Source: Pteria penguin
Lineage: Eukaryota; Mollusca; Bivalvia; Pterioida; Pteriidae
DNA length: 64,000 nucleotides
Assembly: GCA_035048485.1 (NCBI GenBank)
Contig: CM068584.1
Span: 64,276,420 to 64,340,419, forward strand
Direction of reading: 5' to 3'
A program made the translations under genes and the position numbers. The notes under the pieces are model-generated. The model searched no databases. It was not told the origin of the DNA and was given only the letters and a program-made list of their open reading frames with translations. Below are positions 34,015 to 46,357 of this stretch, piece by piece. The number at the start of each line of letters is the position of its first letter. Within the stretch, counting starts at the first letter, position 1.

Positions 34015-34149
34015 CTAGAAAGAATAATTTGTATAAAAACTTATGCAAAAAAAAAAAAAAAACCCTAATCAATGAATAAAATGAAATGAAATGATGAATC
34101 AAATGTTTCAAAGTTTCCTAACCAAATCAGGTGCTACAAAAGAAATTCA

Positions 34150-34445
34150 AACAAGATGTGTTTGTGAAACACTAATGCCCAGAGTGGCACTTAAGTTCAA
34201 ATAAGTCAAGTTTTGAAATATAGCTCAAAGGTCCCGGTCAAGGTCACAAGGTCATTGACTTCGGTATTATTTGAAAGGGTTTCATTAGTTGAACATGTAT
34301 GCCAAATATGAAATCTCTATGGCAAATAGTATTATATCTATTGCATCTTGTGAAAAGCAGGACAGAATTACGGGCAGACAGACGGACGGACAGATAGACG
34401 GACGAACTAAACACTACATGCCGCGGACCTTTCAGGCCAGGGGCA
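34150..34445. repeat. Dispersed 'AAGGTCACAAGGTC' repeat in the exonuclease gene intron
   Basis: ACAAGATGTGTTTGTGAAAC starts it, CAAGGTCACAAGGTCATTGA lies in the middle, and GACGGACGGACAG runs with GGGGCATTAAAA close it. A related copy is at 56085-56340. Confidence 0.6.
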
Positions 34446-34492
34446 TTAAAATACAGATACTCCACTAAGATGGATGATAATAAGGAAATTAC

Positions 34493-34774
34493 CATAGAGA
34501 TGTGGAACTATATTTCTCAATGCTGATGATAGTTCTTTTGAGCTTCCCTTGTGTTGATGTACACAGTACATAAAGAATCTTACAATATGAGTGCGCAGTT
34601 TCACATTTTTTAGCATCTTATGTGCATTGCCCATTTCAATCAGTGCACCAGTGAGGCCCTTGCTTGTATGGTTACTGTCAGACTTCTTCTCTATTGATGA
34701 ATCCACTGTGACTTTCACTCTAGCAATAGTGGTGGAGTCATTATCCATGATAAGTATGGATATTTGAAGAAAAA
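34493..34774 (-). pseudogene. Transposase-exonuclease gene, exon 5
   Basis: It encodes ILIMDNDSTTIARVKV (the acidic 'DDDS/TT' block), KKSDSNHTSKGLTGAL and LRNIVPHLYG. The donor GTAATT is good. The 5' border is uncertain because the nearest AG is one base out of phase with exon 4. Confidence 0.7.
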
Positions 34775-34861
34775 CTCAAAATACCATTGTCTATAAAATG
34801 TACACAATCTACACCATAAAAAATTTAGAAAGTTATTGAAAAGGTATTTATTCTAATGTTG

Positions 34862-34942
<81 letters not shown>
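34862..34942. repeat. (TA)n microsatellite
   Basis: TA run with one AA phase break, in the intron between exons 4 and 5 of the transposase-exonuclease pseudogene. Confidence 0.95.
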
Positions 34943-34945
<3 letters not shown>

Positions 34946-34995
34946 TTATACATGTTTTAATCTAAAAAGACTAAGACTAAATCACCAGAACATAC

Positions 34996-35176
34996 ATGCT
35001 TGCATATTGGTCCTTTACATGTTGTATCATCTCCCACGCCATAGCAGGTTCCATCGATTTTGCTGATCCTGACCAAATTTTCATACAAACATGTGGTCTG
35101 GGTTCAGTCTCCATTTCTCTGGCCTTATCAAATACCCTGCACTTCTTGCTCTTGACAGCCAAATATATACATTTTC
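34996..35176 (-). pseudogene. Transposase-exonuclease gene, exon 4
   Basis: Acceptor ACAACAG, donor GTATGT, 181 nt. It encodes GKCIYLAVKSKKCRVFD, then ETEPRPHVCMKIW and GSAKSMEPAMAWEMIQHV, the conserved 'SKAMEP' block of the domain. Open throughout. Confidence 0.72.
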
Positions 35177-35484
35177 CTGTTGTTTTTTTTTTTTTTTCGC
35201 CTATCAATGTAGCATGACCTATATGTAACATAATATACATAAAATTAATAACTACATGAATTACCACGTATTTCACATTCTTAAGATTGAATGTGTCACT
35301 TACATGTCACACCTATTGACAGACAAATGGGTAAACATGAAAAATGAAGTGTTGCAAACAAAGACAGGATGCACATACCATCCTTCAAGGATTATAACAG
35401 TATATTAGCCGCTAAGCACAGAAAATACTGACTGTCATCCGTGCTTGTATATCAAAAAAAGTGGTTTCATATCAATTTAAGACT

Positions 35485-35541
35485 ATGTAAGACTATTGTA
35501 GGCACGTCCAGTTCCCCTCTTGTGCCAGGCACCATCAAATC
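35485..35541 (-). pseudogene. Transposase-exonuclease gene, exon 3 remnant
   Basis: After a TTTAAG acceptor: FDGAWHKRGTGRAYNSLT, then a small local duplication (AGTCTTACATAGTCTTA) and stops. The 3' part of the exon and its donor are gone. About 40 residues expected before it were not found. Confidence 0.6.
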
Positions 35542-35972
35542 CTTAAAGTAAGATATATCATATAGTTTTAAGGAAATTTAGAGACTAAAGACTTACACAA
35601 AATTTTCCAAGTTCAAGTACATCATTTAGTATAGGCATAATTAGTAGCAAATTTCTTAATTATTTACAGTAACATCGACTTCAAGGCTTTAAGCTTCAAG
35701 AGTAAACTTTAGCATCTTTAGATCATAAGTTTGCAAAAAAATCCCTCTGAGCGGATCTAGCCGAAAATCTTGTCACTAATGTTGGGAATCACGTATACTT
35801 CATCCCAACTAAGTTTTATCAAAATCTATCAAGGCTCTCGAGTACGATAGTTAAAAAATAATCACTGATGGATGAATGCATTGGCAACATGGGGTGTGTG
35901 ATTACAATACATGTAACTCACTAAAGCTTTTGGTTCCTGTGTGCTTAAATATGTATAACAAAAATCACTTAC

Positions 35973-36144
35973 AGAATTGTTTCCTCAGCGAGTTGTTTGT
36001 TACAGGAATCTTCTGTCATCCGTATTATTTCACTGCTGATCTCTCATTCTCTGTTTTTCAAACTTCCAGATGTGATGTTTGGGATGTTTAAAACTGCCAG
36101 AAGAGAATTGATCTGTGTTTCTCCAAACCCACAATTTAGCATTC
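35973..36144 (-). pseudogene. Transposase-exonuclease gene, exon 2 (premature TGA)
   Basis: Acceptor ATAAACAG, donor GTAAGT. It reads GMLNCGFGETQINSLLAVL, NIPNITSGSLKNRE, stop, EISSEIIRMTEDSC. The family has Arg at the stop position, so CGA to TGA decay is the simplest reading. Confidence 0.72.
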
Positions 36145-36599
36145 CTGTTTATGAAAAATATGATTCAGAATAATTTTAAACATGTTGAATATGATTTCAA
36201 AAAACTGATACATGCACATATATCAGGAAATCATTTTCCATCCACACTTACTCAAATCATGTACATTGTGACACTATATTAATATATGTTATATCAATAT
36301 TGACAGAAAGTATCGAAGCAAGATTACTTGCAATTGATCTCTTCAATATTGATGATTACTATGACAAGTTAGTCAAGTAACAGTATAAAAAAAAAATAAT
36401 AAAAACATGCAGCTGAACTAGGTTTTCGAACCCAACACGTTTGACTTGCAATGAAGATTCTCTTATCACTGAGTTATCAAAGAGGAATTATTGAACTTCA
36501 CCAGACAAGTGAATGAAACAAGTGTTTTATACAAGTAATGATCATGTATGCACTATTGTCATGTTTATATATATTATTACAGAGTCAACATTTAATTAC

Positions 36600-37067
36600 C
36601 TGCAGCTAGCTTTGTATTGGCATCCCAAGCAAGTCTATCGTTTTTGTTCTGCTACCTGTGGGGGCATCATTAATGAGGCTGCAATGTTGACATTTGATCT
36701 GCAGGATTGACGTCAAATGCTGGGGCTGGCTAGATAATTTGCATCCACTCAAAGCATCTCCCAATATTCCCAACTGCACAACTCTTCTCCCTTCTCTCCA
36801 GCTGCTTGAAGCCTCTGAACTTGTCGGTTTGTCCGTCTCTAATGACTCTACGCAGACTTCTCCCCCTACGCCGACGTAATCGTGATCGACTACCTTGTTA
36901 CAGAAGTCGAAATCTTTCTCCACATCACGCTCGATGATTGTCTCCGAGTTCAAGTTCCCCCAACGCCGAGTTCTTCCTTTAGAGAGCGAGTCAATACGTT
37001 TTGTAGCCTTTTTTTGTTTGGCAAATCTGCCTTTAAGTGTCTTAGGTCGTCCAGACGACATTTTCAC
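36600..37067 (-). pseudogene. Transposase-exonuclease gene, exon 1 (frameshifted)
   Basis: Opens MKMSSGRPKTLKGRFAKQKK, a basic N-terminus. It continues to GRRVVQLGILGDALSGC and LQIKCQHCSLINDAPTGS. Just after KTI the expected DANTKLAAG is found in another frame, a 1- or 2-nt indel. The donor GTAATT follows. The phase-1 end joins exon 2 to rebuild AAGMLNCG. Confidence 0.7.
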
Positions 37068-38073
37068 AGGATAGCGATTACTGCGTTCGGTTTTAAAACC
37101 GATAGCAGTCCGGAAAATATATTACGTCACCCAAGGAGGGATTAACCTTAAGAAAAAAGAGGTGTTACTGGATCAGTTATGTGGCAGAATTCACCAGGAA
37201 AAATTTTCCTCTGATGTATCTCCTTATTACATGCATCATGCCACGTAGTAAAGTGAAAGGGTAGATTTACGACTTCCAATAGAAAAGTATATAAAGAAAC
37301 ACCCCCCCCCCCCCCCACACACACACACACAAAGCATTCGAGACCTTTATATTTACATTCTGACCTTAAAAACAAATTCATTTTCTATATGATTGACAGG
37401 CTTGCTTCAGTTCCATCGAGATTTTCATGAGGAATGAATAGATTCTTACAGGAAAATATCAAAATACAGTTTCACAGAATTTTTAAAAATCAAAACATGT
37501 TTAAAATTATATACAGGAATGATTCATACTCGAATGGGTCCAAGCCATGTTGATAGCTTTCTAATTTCCTGCAATATTCCTCCTATTCCTTTAATTTTCT
37601 AGACAACAATGTTCTAAATTTCATATTAAGTTTATTACATTAATCTTATCCTTTCAAATATAAAATTTAATTTTCGTATTTGTAAAACTTAAGTTTCATC
37701 TTGGCATTTTATATGATGCTGGCTCGCAAAAACAATTAATTAGAATATGTCTTTGCCCCTTCCCACACACAATTTCTCGCTTCCATCCCACCTCAGGAAA
37801 GTAACTTTTTGGCTTTGATATTTTGACATATCTGTATGTGTATGTTTTTATTCGAAAATCTGTTACGATCCTGAATAAGAATGAAATTATAGGTGACGTG
37901 AAAGAAAGACTGAGCTGTCCTTAGATAAATTCTTTGGTCCACCATTCGGTCATTTTGGTTTGACATTGCTCTTCAACTACTTCTATTTTATGCGATTTCC
38001 AATCATTCGGCCACGAATATCACTGAAGAGACATAAGTTGTCGAAATGGGCATGTAGTGCACAAAATTAAAAA

Positions 38074-38074
38074 G

Positions 38075-38111
<37 letters not shown>

Positions 38112-38112
38112 A
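38074..38112. repeat. (TA)n microsatellite
   Basis: Short TA run with one TTTA break. Confidence 0.9.
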
Positions 38113-38340
38113 TTTTCACAACAAATATAGAAATGGAGACCATTCTAGAGGATAATGTTACAGAAATTTCATCGCTCATTCCTGTATCTTCCGCAGAGAC
38201 ATTGGTTACTACCGACCTAAATACAACACAATCTTCCATAAATGATGATATTCAATTGTCTTTCGGCATTTGTGTGGAGCATATCTATAAAGCGAATGCA
38301 TTACACAGATGAATTACTAATACATTACTCAGCAATATTG

Positions 38341-38505
38341 GGGCAGGCTTGGTGTAGTGGTTAAGCGCTTGGCTTGCGGCGCCGACGATCCGGGTTCGAT
38401 TCCCGGGTTGCGCCATTATGTTTAAGAGGTTGGTAACCTCCTGCTTCCATGTCGCGGTATAACTGAAAAATTGTTGAAAGCGACGTAAAACACCAAATCA
38501 ACCAA
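38341..38505 (+). mobile_element. tRNA-derived SINE, second family
   Basis: Head TGGTGTAGTGGTTAAGCGCT with B box GGGTTCGATTCCCGG, then a short body and the tail GCGACGTAAAACACCAAATC. The acceptor-stem halves do not pair, so it is not a working tRNA gene. Confidence 0.75.
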
Positions 38506-39508
38506 CTCAGCAATATTTGTATCGACATCTTTTTGTGACAATAGGTAGAGATGGACATAAGAATAATTTGAAGTGTTATTTTCATACTGAATTACTCACT
38601 AAACATTAATTTATTTTGTGTAAAATTATGATAATATACAGGTATGATAACTCGTAATCCTGTGTATAACTACTTATTAATATTTTTATTTGCATGTCCT
38701 TTGGCGATTTGTGTCGTACAACTTTGTCAGATGGCTTCTGTTTTCTCTTTTACAAATTTTAATAGGTTGGAGTTTGAAGGTGATTGTAAGAAAATGAGAT
38801 TTTTTAAATGAATTTGTAAACTAACGATGTACCTTTCCCGGATTGATGAATATGAATATTAAAATCAATACAGGTATTTCTCTAAACGCCACCGCTTTCA
38901 AAATGGTGAAACTCATTTAATATTCAGTAAGTTTCTATACAAAAATAGGTCACTAATGATGTGATCATTTATCATGGGGGGCATCTCATCATTTATGACA
39001 AGGAAGTTCTATAATGGATTTCCAAGGAGATCTTGCTACTGTTAAAGGGAAATATTATTTGTTTTTATCGTTGTCCATGTTTTTCGGTCGACATTTTTAC
39101 GTCGGACATATCTAAGTCAGTTTTTTTATCATCTTCCCTTCCCTTCTACACGATTGCCGGTACCGGTGATTTGGTAGTAGCGTACGATTGGATATCATGT
39201 TCATTTTAGCATATGAGTTTTAAACAAGGAACATGTCCCTAGAGAGGCAGCATACAAATCGGGGTAGAAAAAGGGACAAATATTGCGTGAACTGTTCCTT
39301 ATCCATAATCTTACATTAAAGTGTTCACGTCGAATAATAAACATTGGTTTCATACTTGGGGGAAAAATATTCTGTAAATTAAAACCTAAAATGTCAGATT
39401 TTAAAGTTTTTGTAGATAGATGTGACATGATGATTTAGTATAACTTGCTGTTGACCAACTGGGAATCAACTAGAGGCCTGTCCATTGAGGCATTTGGAGT
39501 GGTATTAC

Positions 39509-40549
39509 AGATGGGTGCAGTCCTAACATAACATGCACGTTAACGCGAAAAGCGGTCACGAGGATTGCTTGGGCACACGTGCGAGGACTGCTCGACCGGA
39601 CGCGCGTGCGCTCCTTGCGTTAACGCAGGAGGAAATTCGTGTTAACGCAATTTATTCCCGCGTGCGCTCGGTCCATTCGCGCGTTCACGTGCCTACATTT
39701 GTGATTCTCTATGCAGTGGTACGGTTGGAGGAAATAAACGGGATTTAATTAGAGTACTGCAAATGTCGCCATATATACGTGTATTAAATGTAATATTACA
39801 ATGACACCCCGCATTAAGAGTTTCATATGTAAAATGGAAATTACCGCGTAGACATGCACTAAGGTATTTATGTAAAAACTTCGTCAGTTTATAGTATAAA
39901 GAATGTAGGATAATTACATTATAATTCTATTTCATTAATTTATTTTAATCAATTAAATTATGTATTTATTTCTTATTTGTTTATTTTTTTTTTACAATTT
40001 ATTTATCTATTTATTCCAATTTATATATTTATTATTGGTGTTTTTAATTTATCCATTTTCATAATATATGAATGCCATTATTATCATCATTATTATTTTA
40101 TTATTTTTTTTTTTCTTATTATTAATATCATAAAATAAGAATAGATTTCATTATATTTAGTGTTCGGAAATTGTATTGAATATTTTCAAAATTCATCCTT
40201 TAACCCATAAGCGTTTTATTTATTTCTAAATATTACCTACACGCACATAGTAATATGTTCTTATATTCAAATATAAGATGTATATATCGAATCTCCTTCA
40301 AATCCTTCTCTATGTACATGTTAATGTAAGTTTTAAGTTGTAAGCAAGCGATTGTGGCTGTCAAGCATGTTCACGCGGCAGCCAAGCGCGTGAACGCGGC
40401 AGTCAAGTACGTTAACGCGGTCTCGAAATTAAGTTCACGAGGAAATCTGCGTTATCGCAGACGCGTGTGCTTAGCAGTCCTGAGCGCAAGAGGAAAGCAA
40501 ACATCACGTTGACGCGACGTTAACATAATGTTATGGATGTCTGAATTAT
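39509..40549. mobile_element. About 1.04-kb MITE-like element with GTTAACGCG-rich ends
   Basis: The left end CAGATGGGTGCAGTCCTAAC and the inverted right end CAGACATCCATAACATTATG are loosely similar. Both sub-ends (about 39538-39690 and 40350-40530) are GC-rich and packed with GTTAACGCG or GTTCACGCG, while the middle is AT-rich. No ORF of note. A half copy lies at 5.5 kb. The layout suggests a non-autonomous DNA transposon; the target duplication is not clear. Confidence 0.6.
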
Positions 40550-40909
40550 AACATTTAAAGCTGAATACCCTATGTTCGCTAGTACACTGCTTATTATAGG
40601 TAAATTATTGTAAAATATTTACAATACTAGTATAATTCCTTCGATGAACCATGCTAAACAGACTCGGTTCATCAGCCCATGAACTTAGGTCATGGAAGTA
40701 GTACCCGGCGTATGGCAATTTACATGCGTAGTAATATAAAAAGAGGCGGAGCTTACTGAAGTTCAAGGCCGATGTTTTATTACTGAATTAATGCATCTAT
40801 TAATTTTGAGCAATTAAAGAAATTACCCGGAGAGATAGAGCATTTTTAGCATTCTAGACACGCATTATATTGCGTGGTGGAAGTACCTTTTAAAATGCAT
40901 TGTAAATAT

Positions 40910-41063
40910 AAGGAATGACTGTCTTTTTTTCTAGGTTCATGGGGAATGAACTTGGGTGAGAAACAAACAAATCATTCGAGAACCGCTTCGCGGTTCACGT
41001 GATTTGTTTGTTTTTCACCCAAGTTCACTCCCCTTGAACCTAGAAAAAAGACAGTCATTCCTT
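40910..41063. mobile_element. Foldback (hairpin) MITE
   Basis: Two arms of about 70 bp, AAGGAATGACTGTC... and its inverted copy ...GACAGTCATTCCTT, are nearly perfect complements. The centre GAACCGCTTCGCGGTTC forms its own tip hairpin. No coding content. Confidence 0.85.
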
Positions 41064-41073
41064 AAATGTTCTG

Positions 41074-41076
<3 letters not shown>

Positions 41077-41120
<44 letters not shown>
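41077..41120. repeat. (TA)n microsatellite
   Basis: About 22 units starting 14 bp from the foldback MITE. Confidence 0.95.
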
Positions 41121-43009
41121 TTGATTGATTTATTTCGGAAGCGGCATCATGGAGAGCGAGGTGAATAAACTTGACGAGTAACTTTAAAAAATCTGTAATC
41201 AAGTCTGCTAAAGTTAGTATTTACTGACATTGTTTTCATTTGACGTCTCCCTTCATCGTATTTGTTTTGATTAAACTCAGCATGCACGAGTTTATTTATG
41301 GAATCCCCGCTTTATTTACGATGTATTTTCTTTTTATTTTGATGTCTCCGAGGGATTGAAGGAAGAAAATATGTTATTAACGGAAAGTTATAAACTTCAT
41401 TCATACGAGAAAAATACATTTTTTTTCTAGATGCCCTAATTTGTTAAATTATACCGATTTGTACAGTACAGAGATTTACTCAGGTAAATTTCTCTTATAG
41501 ATGATCTCATAGTAAAGTGGCACAGCTTTTATACACTAACTATAAACCTACAGCACAGATGCAACATTCTGATTGAAACACGGATCGATATTTAAATTCC
41601 GTTGAATAAATATAATTGAGGACAAACGCGTTATATGTCAAAAGTTATTTAAAGGTATAATTAATGTGCATATCTAAGTGTTGGATTACGTCATAACCAC
41701 AGCACTGTTGATAAAGACTGATGATTGTCAGAGAAAAGCACATAGTAAATAATACGCTAGTATTTAGAAATTCCCAATAAACTACCGCCACGTGATTCAG
41801 ATATAAGATACAAAATCCTCATTGCCCTTTTTAATTTATGAGTTCACATATATGCGATGGTTCAAGGAAACCGCTCAATGTTATGAACCAAGTCCGTCTA
41901 ATCTAAGATAATTTGTATGTATATAGATTATGTCATCCTCATTAGTTTTCATCATCTGTAATTCTTTGCTAGATAAAAACTCAAACTTACTATTTCAATG
42001 GGCCGATGTCGTTATGTCCGTGTCACTGCAACCCCCCCCCCCCCCCCCATCTTTTTCTTACAATGAAACCAGTGGCAGATCCAGGATTTCTAAACAAAAA
42101 AGGAGCGCACGTTAAAGTCCAGAACTAGTTATAATACTCAGCCATTTTGGGTGAACAATCAAGAGTTTTACCCATAACAATTGGCGTCTTATCATCGACA
42201 TTTGCTTTGTAAATTTGTGGCCAACGGAAACAACAACAGAAGAGATCAGACTATCAATATCACTTTTTTTGTCCTATTTAAAACCGGGAGGGGATTGCGT
42301 AGTGTATTGAATAACAATAAACTTTGTCATGGAGACATATCCCCATAGCCTATGTGATCCTTTCCTCAATAACTATCAGTTTCATATATCCTAAAATCGG
42401 TGTGTAGGATATGTATGTCTCGTAAAATATTGGATTCTTGTATTGGATTAGTTGCATAGGATAGCATTGTATATATCATATATCGTGATTCATTTTATCA
42501 CGTGTAGCTATACCAAAATGCCTTTCGATAAATTTAAAACTTGATGATAGCGGTTCGGAGTCTGTGGTGTTAGATTGTTGGAAAAGGATGAGAAAGAATG
42601 GAATCCTAATACCAAACATTGTTGTAAGGAATCAGAGGTCCAAAACTGAAATTAGATATTACATAAATCTACCTCTTTATATAAATTGTTGCAAAAAAAG
42701 AGGAAGGAGGAGTTATGCCAATCCCTCCTCCTCTTCCCTTATTAAAAAAAGTTGGCAAAATTTGTGCCATACCTCTAGGTAGCGTCTTTAAAGTATACTA
42801 CTACCACAGGACATCGAATGTTTATTTTCTGAAAGGCAGAGAAATGTCGTCTCCTCCTCTGGACATGGATTCCATTTGCTTAAATCCTGACTTGTGAGCA
42901 GATTCGTCTAAACCAAGTCAGAATTAGTGTCAGGAAGGAACAGAAATAAAAAATAAAGAAATTTTCGTACTCACACTTTGGAAGCCCATTCCTTGTCTGT
43001 ATCTGTACT
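41121..43009. other. Intergenic region, nothing recognised
   Basis: Short frames only; a C run near 42030. No endonuclease part of the Naiad-like element is present upstream of the RT copy. Confidence 0.5.
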
Positions 43010-45052
43010 ACACTATAATATTGGTAAGATTGGTAATCTCACTAGTCCTGCGTGTCAATCAGTTAACGTACTCGGTTTATTCAACAAAAGCCAGAGAAGG
43101 CATCTATGTCATGGTACACGCAAATACAAGAAACCTGAAATACATAATATTTCCTTTGATGCTCTTTTGCCATTTATAAATAAACCTTTGGGCCTTCATC
43201 ACATTCGTACAAAACTTTATTCTATTTCACTCAGAAAATTACACGAGTTGTACGTATTGTCCAGACACCGTATATTTACTGATATAAACTCTGCAGAGTA
43301 TAGACTAGATGGCATTATTATGGACATATCGACCGCTAGACTTTTTCTTCCCGTCAAGTCAGATATTTCTATGAAAAAATCTAATCGCCCTTTCATCAAA
43401 ATTAAATTTGCAAATAAAGGCATTGATTATTTAAATTTTGGCCAAATTTTAAATCATAAGTCTGTTTTAGAGAAAATACCTCCATATTTCAAAAACAAAG
43501 ATCCGCCATGTATTTCCTATAGCTACACGCCATCAGTTGCATCCAAAATTTATAATTACAAAGGGTTTCTACAGTGTCTTGATCTTAGCAACTCTGCATG
43601 CCATCCTCAACCGTGTGCATGTTCCTCATCTAATTTCGTATATTCTCCTTGTGGCCATTTCATTACTGGTGATCTCGATATAGTTAAAAACACTAAATTA
43701 AGAGAACTTTTACTTAAAGGTCCAAAATACAGAGAACCCAGATCATTCACGTGGAGCCAAAACTTTGAGAATATTATGAACTGCTGCGAGGAATATGCCA
43801 CACGATGGGCAAAAAGAGAGGAAGTACAAGTCGACACTCTTTCGACATGGATAAAATCTATTGCAGTACTGCTGAGATCAAAAATTAAAAAATTACGAGG
43901 TTCTGTAAACACCAGATTCGAATCTATTTTTAAAGATCCTGATGTTGTCAGAGAACTTACCTTCCTCCAAGAACATTATATCATTACACCAGCAGATAAA
44001 GCATCTAATAATTATACATTTACTTCTAAGACATATTACTTTGACAGCCTAGTGAAAGAATTAGGATTAAATTCAGCTCCAGGAAATCCTACTTATACTC
44101 TCACGAACTTTTCGGTTTCGGAAGTACTCGAGAATCATAAATCTGCCCTCAATACGTTTGGTATGTACTCAAATAAATTGAATTTAGAACTTCCATATTT
44201 GTACTGTATTCCAAAAATGCACAAAACTCCGTACAAACAACGCTTTATCGCTGGTTCCTCGAAGTGTTCCACAAAATCTGTATCGATGCTACTCACAAAA
44301 ATATTATCAGAAATTAAATCTGGCCTTCATAGATATTGCGAAACAGTATATTCCAGATGTGGAATCAATCAAATGTGGATCCTTAAAAATTCAAAAGAGT
44401 TGTTAGAACATCTAAAATCTAAAAGTTTTACTAAAATTCACTCCATCAAGTCTTTTGACTTTTCGACTCTTTACACAACGATCCCTCATCAGAAATTAAA
44501 AGACAGATTAGCGGAAATTATTCAAAATGCATTTACTAGTAAAAACGGAAGCCGCAAATTCAAATATATAGTAATAGGCCACGATAAAACTTACTTTGTT
44601 TGGGAAAATTCTGATTCCAAAAATAAATACACTGAAACAGCTGTCATCCAGATGTTGAACTTTCTTATCGATAACATTTTTGTGGTGTTTGGAGGTAAGG
44701 TTTTTCAACAAATTGTCGGCATTCCAATGGGCAATAACTGTTTTCCGCTTCTGGCTGACATATTCCTTTATTCATACGAAGCTGAGTTCATTCAGTCTTT
44801 GCTTTCGCAAGGAAAAAAACAATTGGCTCTTGGCTTCAATTTTACTTACAGATATATAGATGACTTGCTTTCAATTAATAATCCTTCATTCGCGGATTAC
44901 CTTAGCATCATATATCCAAGTGAACTGGAGGTCAAAGAAACCACAGAAACTAGTAATTCTACTTCGTATTTAGATATTATGTTGTCTTTCGACATTAATG
45001 GTCAAACACCTCACTCTATGACAAACGTGACGATTTCAATTTCGCTATCACA
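43010..45052 (+). mobile_element. Naiad-like Penelope retroelement, RT copy truncated at both ends
   Basis: A 706-codon open frame (42978-45098) is homologous to the element at 22-24 kb from about 43010, starting near IGNLTSPACQSVNVLGLF. It lacks the endonuclease. Landmarks: CHPQPCACSSS (CxC motif typical of Naiads, about residue 213); RT core with YLYCIPKMHKTPYKQRFIAG; motif A SFDFSTLYTTIP; motif B GIPMGNNCFPLLADIF; motif C YIDD; motif [10 protein letters not shown] 4-bp deletion relative to the other copy shifts the frame after residue about 675. Homology stops at CTATCACAA, so the thumb and 3' UTR are lost. The RT catalytic aspartates are intact but the protein could not work as it stands. 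No in-frame TGA suggests selenocysteine in this copy. Confidence 0.85.
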
Positions 45053-45099
45053 AGAGACACGGACGGACAGAAAGACTGACAGAGAGAGTGTAAGTTAGT

Positions 45100-46089
45100 G
45101 AATGGGACTAGAACGTTGATTTTAATTAACAGTAATTTGTCTTTTTGTTAATATGTTTATATCTCTTATGGCGGTCGTTTCTCATTAAAACTTGATAGTA
45201 AATCCCGCACAAGCACCAACATACGTAGGCAAACGCATGCATATATTCATCATATGCAAATCAGAAACAGGTATTTGTACGCTCGTACGATTTGTTCGTT
45301 TATTTATTGTACTACATTACAGCTAGACTATTACATTCATTTGGGAAAAAACATCATTCGTTTGCAGTAAAATGCCTGTACAAAGGAACAATGAAAGTAC
45401 ATTTAGGTGTCCAGTCTACCTCAGTTTTGACTGGCTCATCCAAAGGACAGGGCATCAACGATACACCAGCAGAACTCCAACCCTATGAAATTTCGATCAG
45501 GTTGTATGGAATTTTTTCAACTTTGTTACGCCGATTCAGGTCATGTAATAAAAGTGGCACCTATTTGATTCGAAAAAAGAGTAACACACAGCCTTGACAG
45601 AAATCTTCGTTTACTTATGATTTGGAAATTTTACAATATGTGGTATCATGGCCATAAAGAGTTAGGATTAAGGAGGAGATTTTTCTGAAATCAAGGAAAA
45701 ATGAAAACGAACAGAAACGGATCATTACATAACAGTACTTAACTCAAACTTGAAATAAACAACGTGTTTTAATTTTAACAATATATAAAACAACTGGCTG
45801 GGTAAAACGCAATAATAGAATTGATTTGGATGTATCCAAATGTTTGCCTATTCATTGTTATATGTTAAAACATACGGACGGACACACCATATCAGTAACA
45901 ATTATTATAAAATCATGTCTGACGAGCAAAGAAAACACAAATTAATAACAGCGGGGTTTTTTTGGAATTTAATATATTGATATACATAATTATACACACA
46001 TATACTGCAGAACTGTAGGAAATCATGAAACTATATGAATACTCTCCCCAACCAGATTTTCACCCTGGTCGACGTGTTCTGCGCAGGGG
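45100..46089. other. Intergenic region, nothing recognised
   Basis: A 101-codon plus-strand frame (45292-45597) has no recognisable motif and no repeat homology I can see; treated as chance. Confidence 0.4.
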
Positions 46090-46245
46090 CGTATATTACG
46101 ATATCATTTTGTGTAGGCTAAAATGAAGCCGCACGCTTCATACGAGGCGCGTAGCGCCGAAGGGGGGGGGGTAGGTGGGGAAGGGGGACATCCCCTCCCG
46201 TAGGGAGGGGGGTTTGGGGGTCCTCCCCCGGGAAAAAGAAACAAA
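46090..46245. repeat. GC-rich repeat with G and C runs
   Basis: GAGGCGCGTAGCGCCGAAGG is followed by G runs, then CCCCTCCCGTAGGGAGGGG and TCCTCCCCCGGGA. The sharp GC island in AT-rich DNA looks like a repeat end, not a gene. Confidence 0.5.
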
Positions 46246-46357
46246 ATGCTGCATTTTTGAGTATACTTGTGTATTTGACATAATAATATTTCAATACAAT
46301 TTGACAAATATCATGATAGTGAGAAATGACTAAAAACAAGATACCATAGAATATAAG

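Larger units (their letters stand above)
33136..37067 (-). pseudogene. Mutator-like transposase-domain gene fused to a DEDDh exonuclease, decayed
   Basis: Pieces in order on the minus strand: 37067-36600, 36144-35973, about 35541-35485, 35176-34996, about 34774-34493, 34014-33888, about 33887-33773 and 33626-33136. The first six match the Mutator-like transposase domain of multi-exon animal proteins (landmarks GRRVVQLGIL, GMLNCGFGETQINSLL, FDGAWHKRGTGRAYNSL, GSAKSMEPAMAWEM, KKSDSNHTSKGL, NIVPHLYG, KTLPYGKPLSD). The last two give an exonuclease with ExoI FFDLEATGF, ExoII IQAFDLPR and ExoIII AHNALEDV. There is a frameshift in exon 1, a TGA in exon 2, and sequence is missing between exons 2 and 4 and between exons 6 and 7. 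It could be a degenerate domesticated transposase or an intron-bearing transposon. An AATAAA on the minus strand lies near 33050. Confidence 0.7.

Noticed and set aside
38345..38415. Possible tRNA gene
   Set aside because: A and B boxes are present but the acceptor-stem halves do not pair, and a SINE body and tail follow.
45292..45597. 101-codon plus-strand frame
   Set aside because: No motif, no signal peptide of convincing length, no splice context; likely chance.
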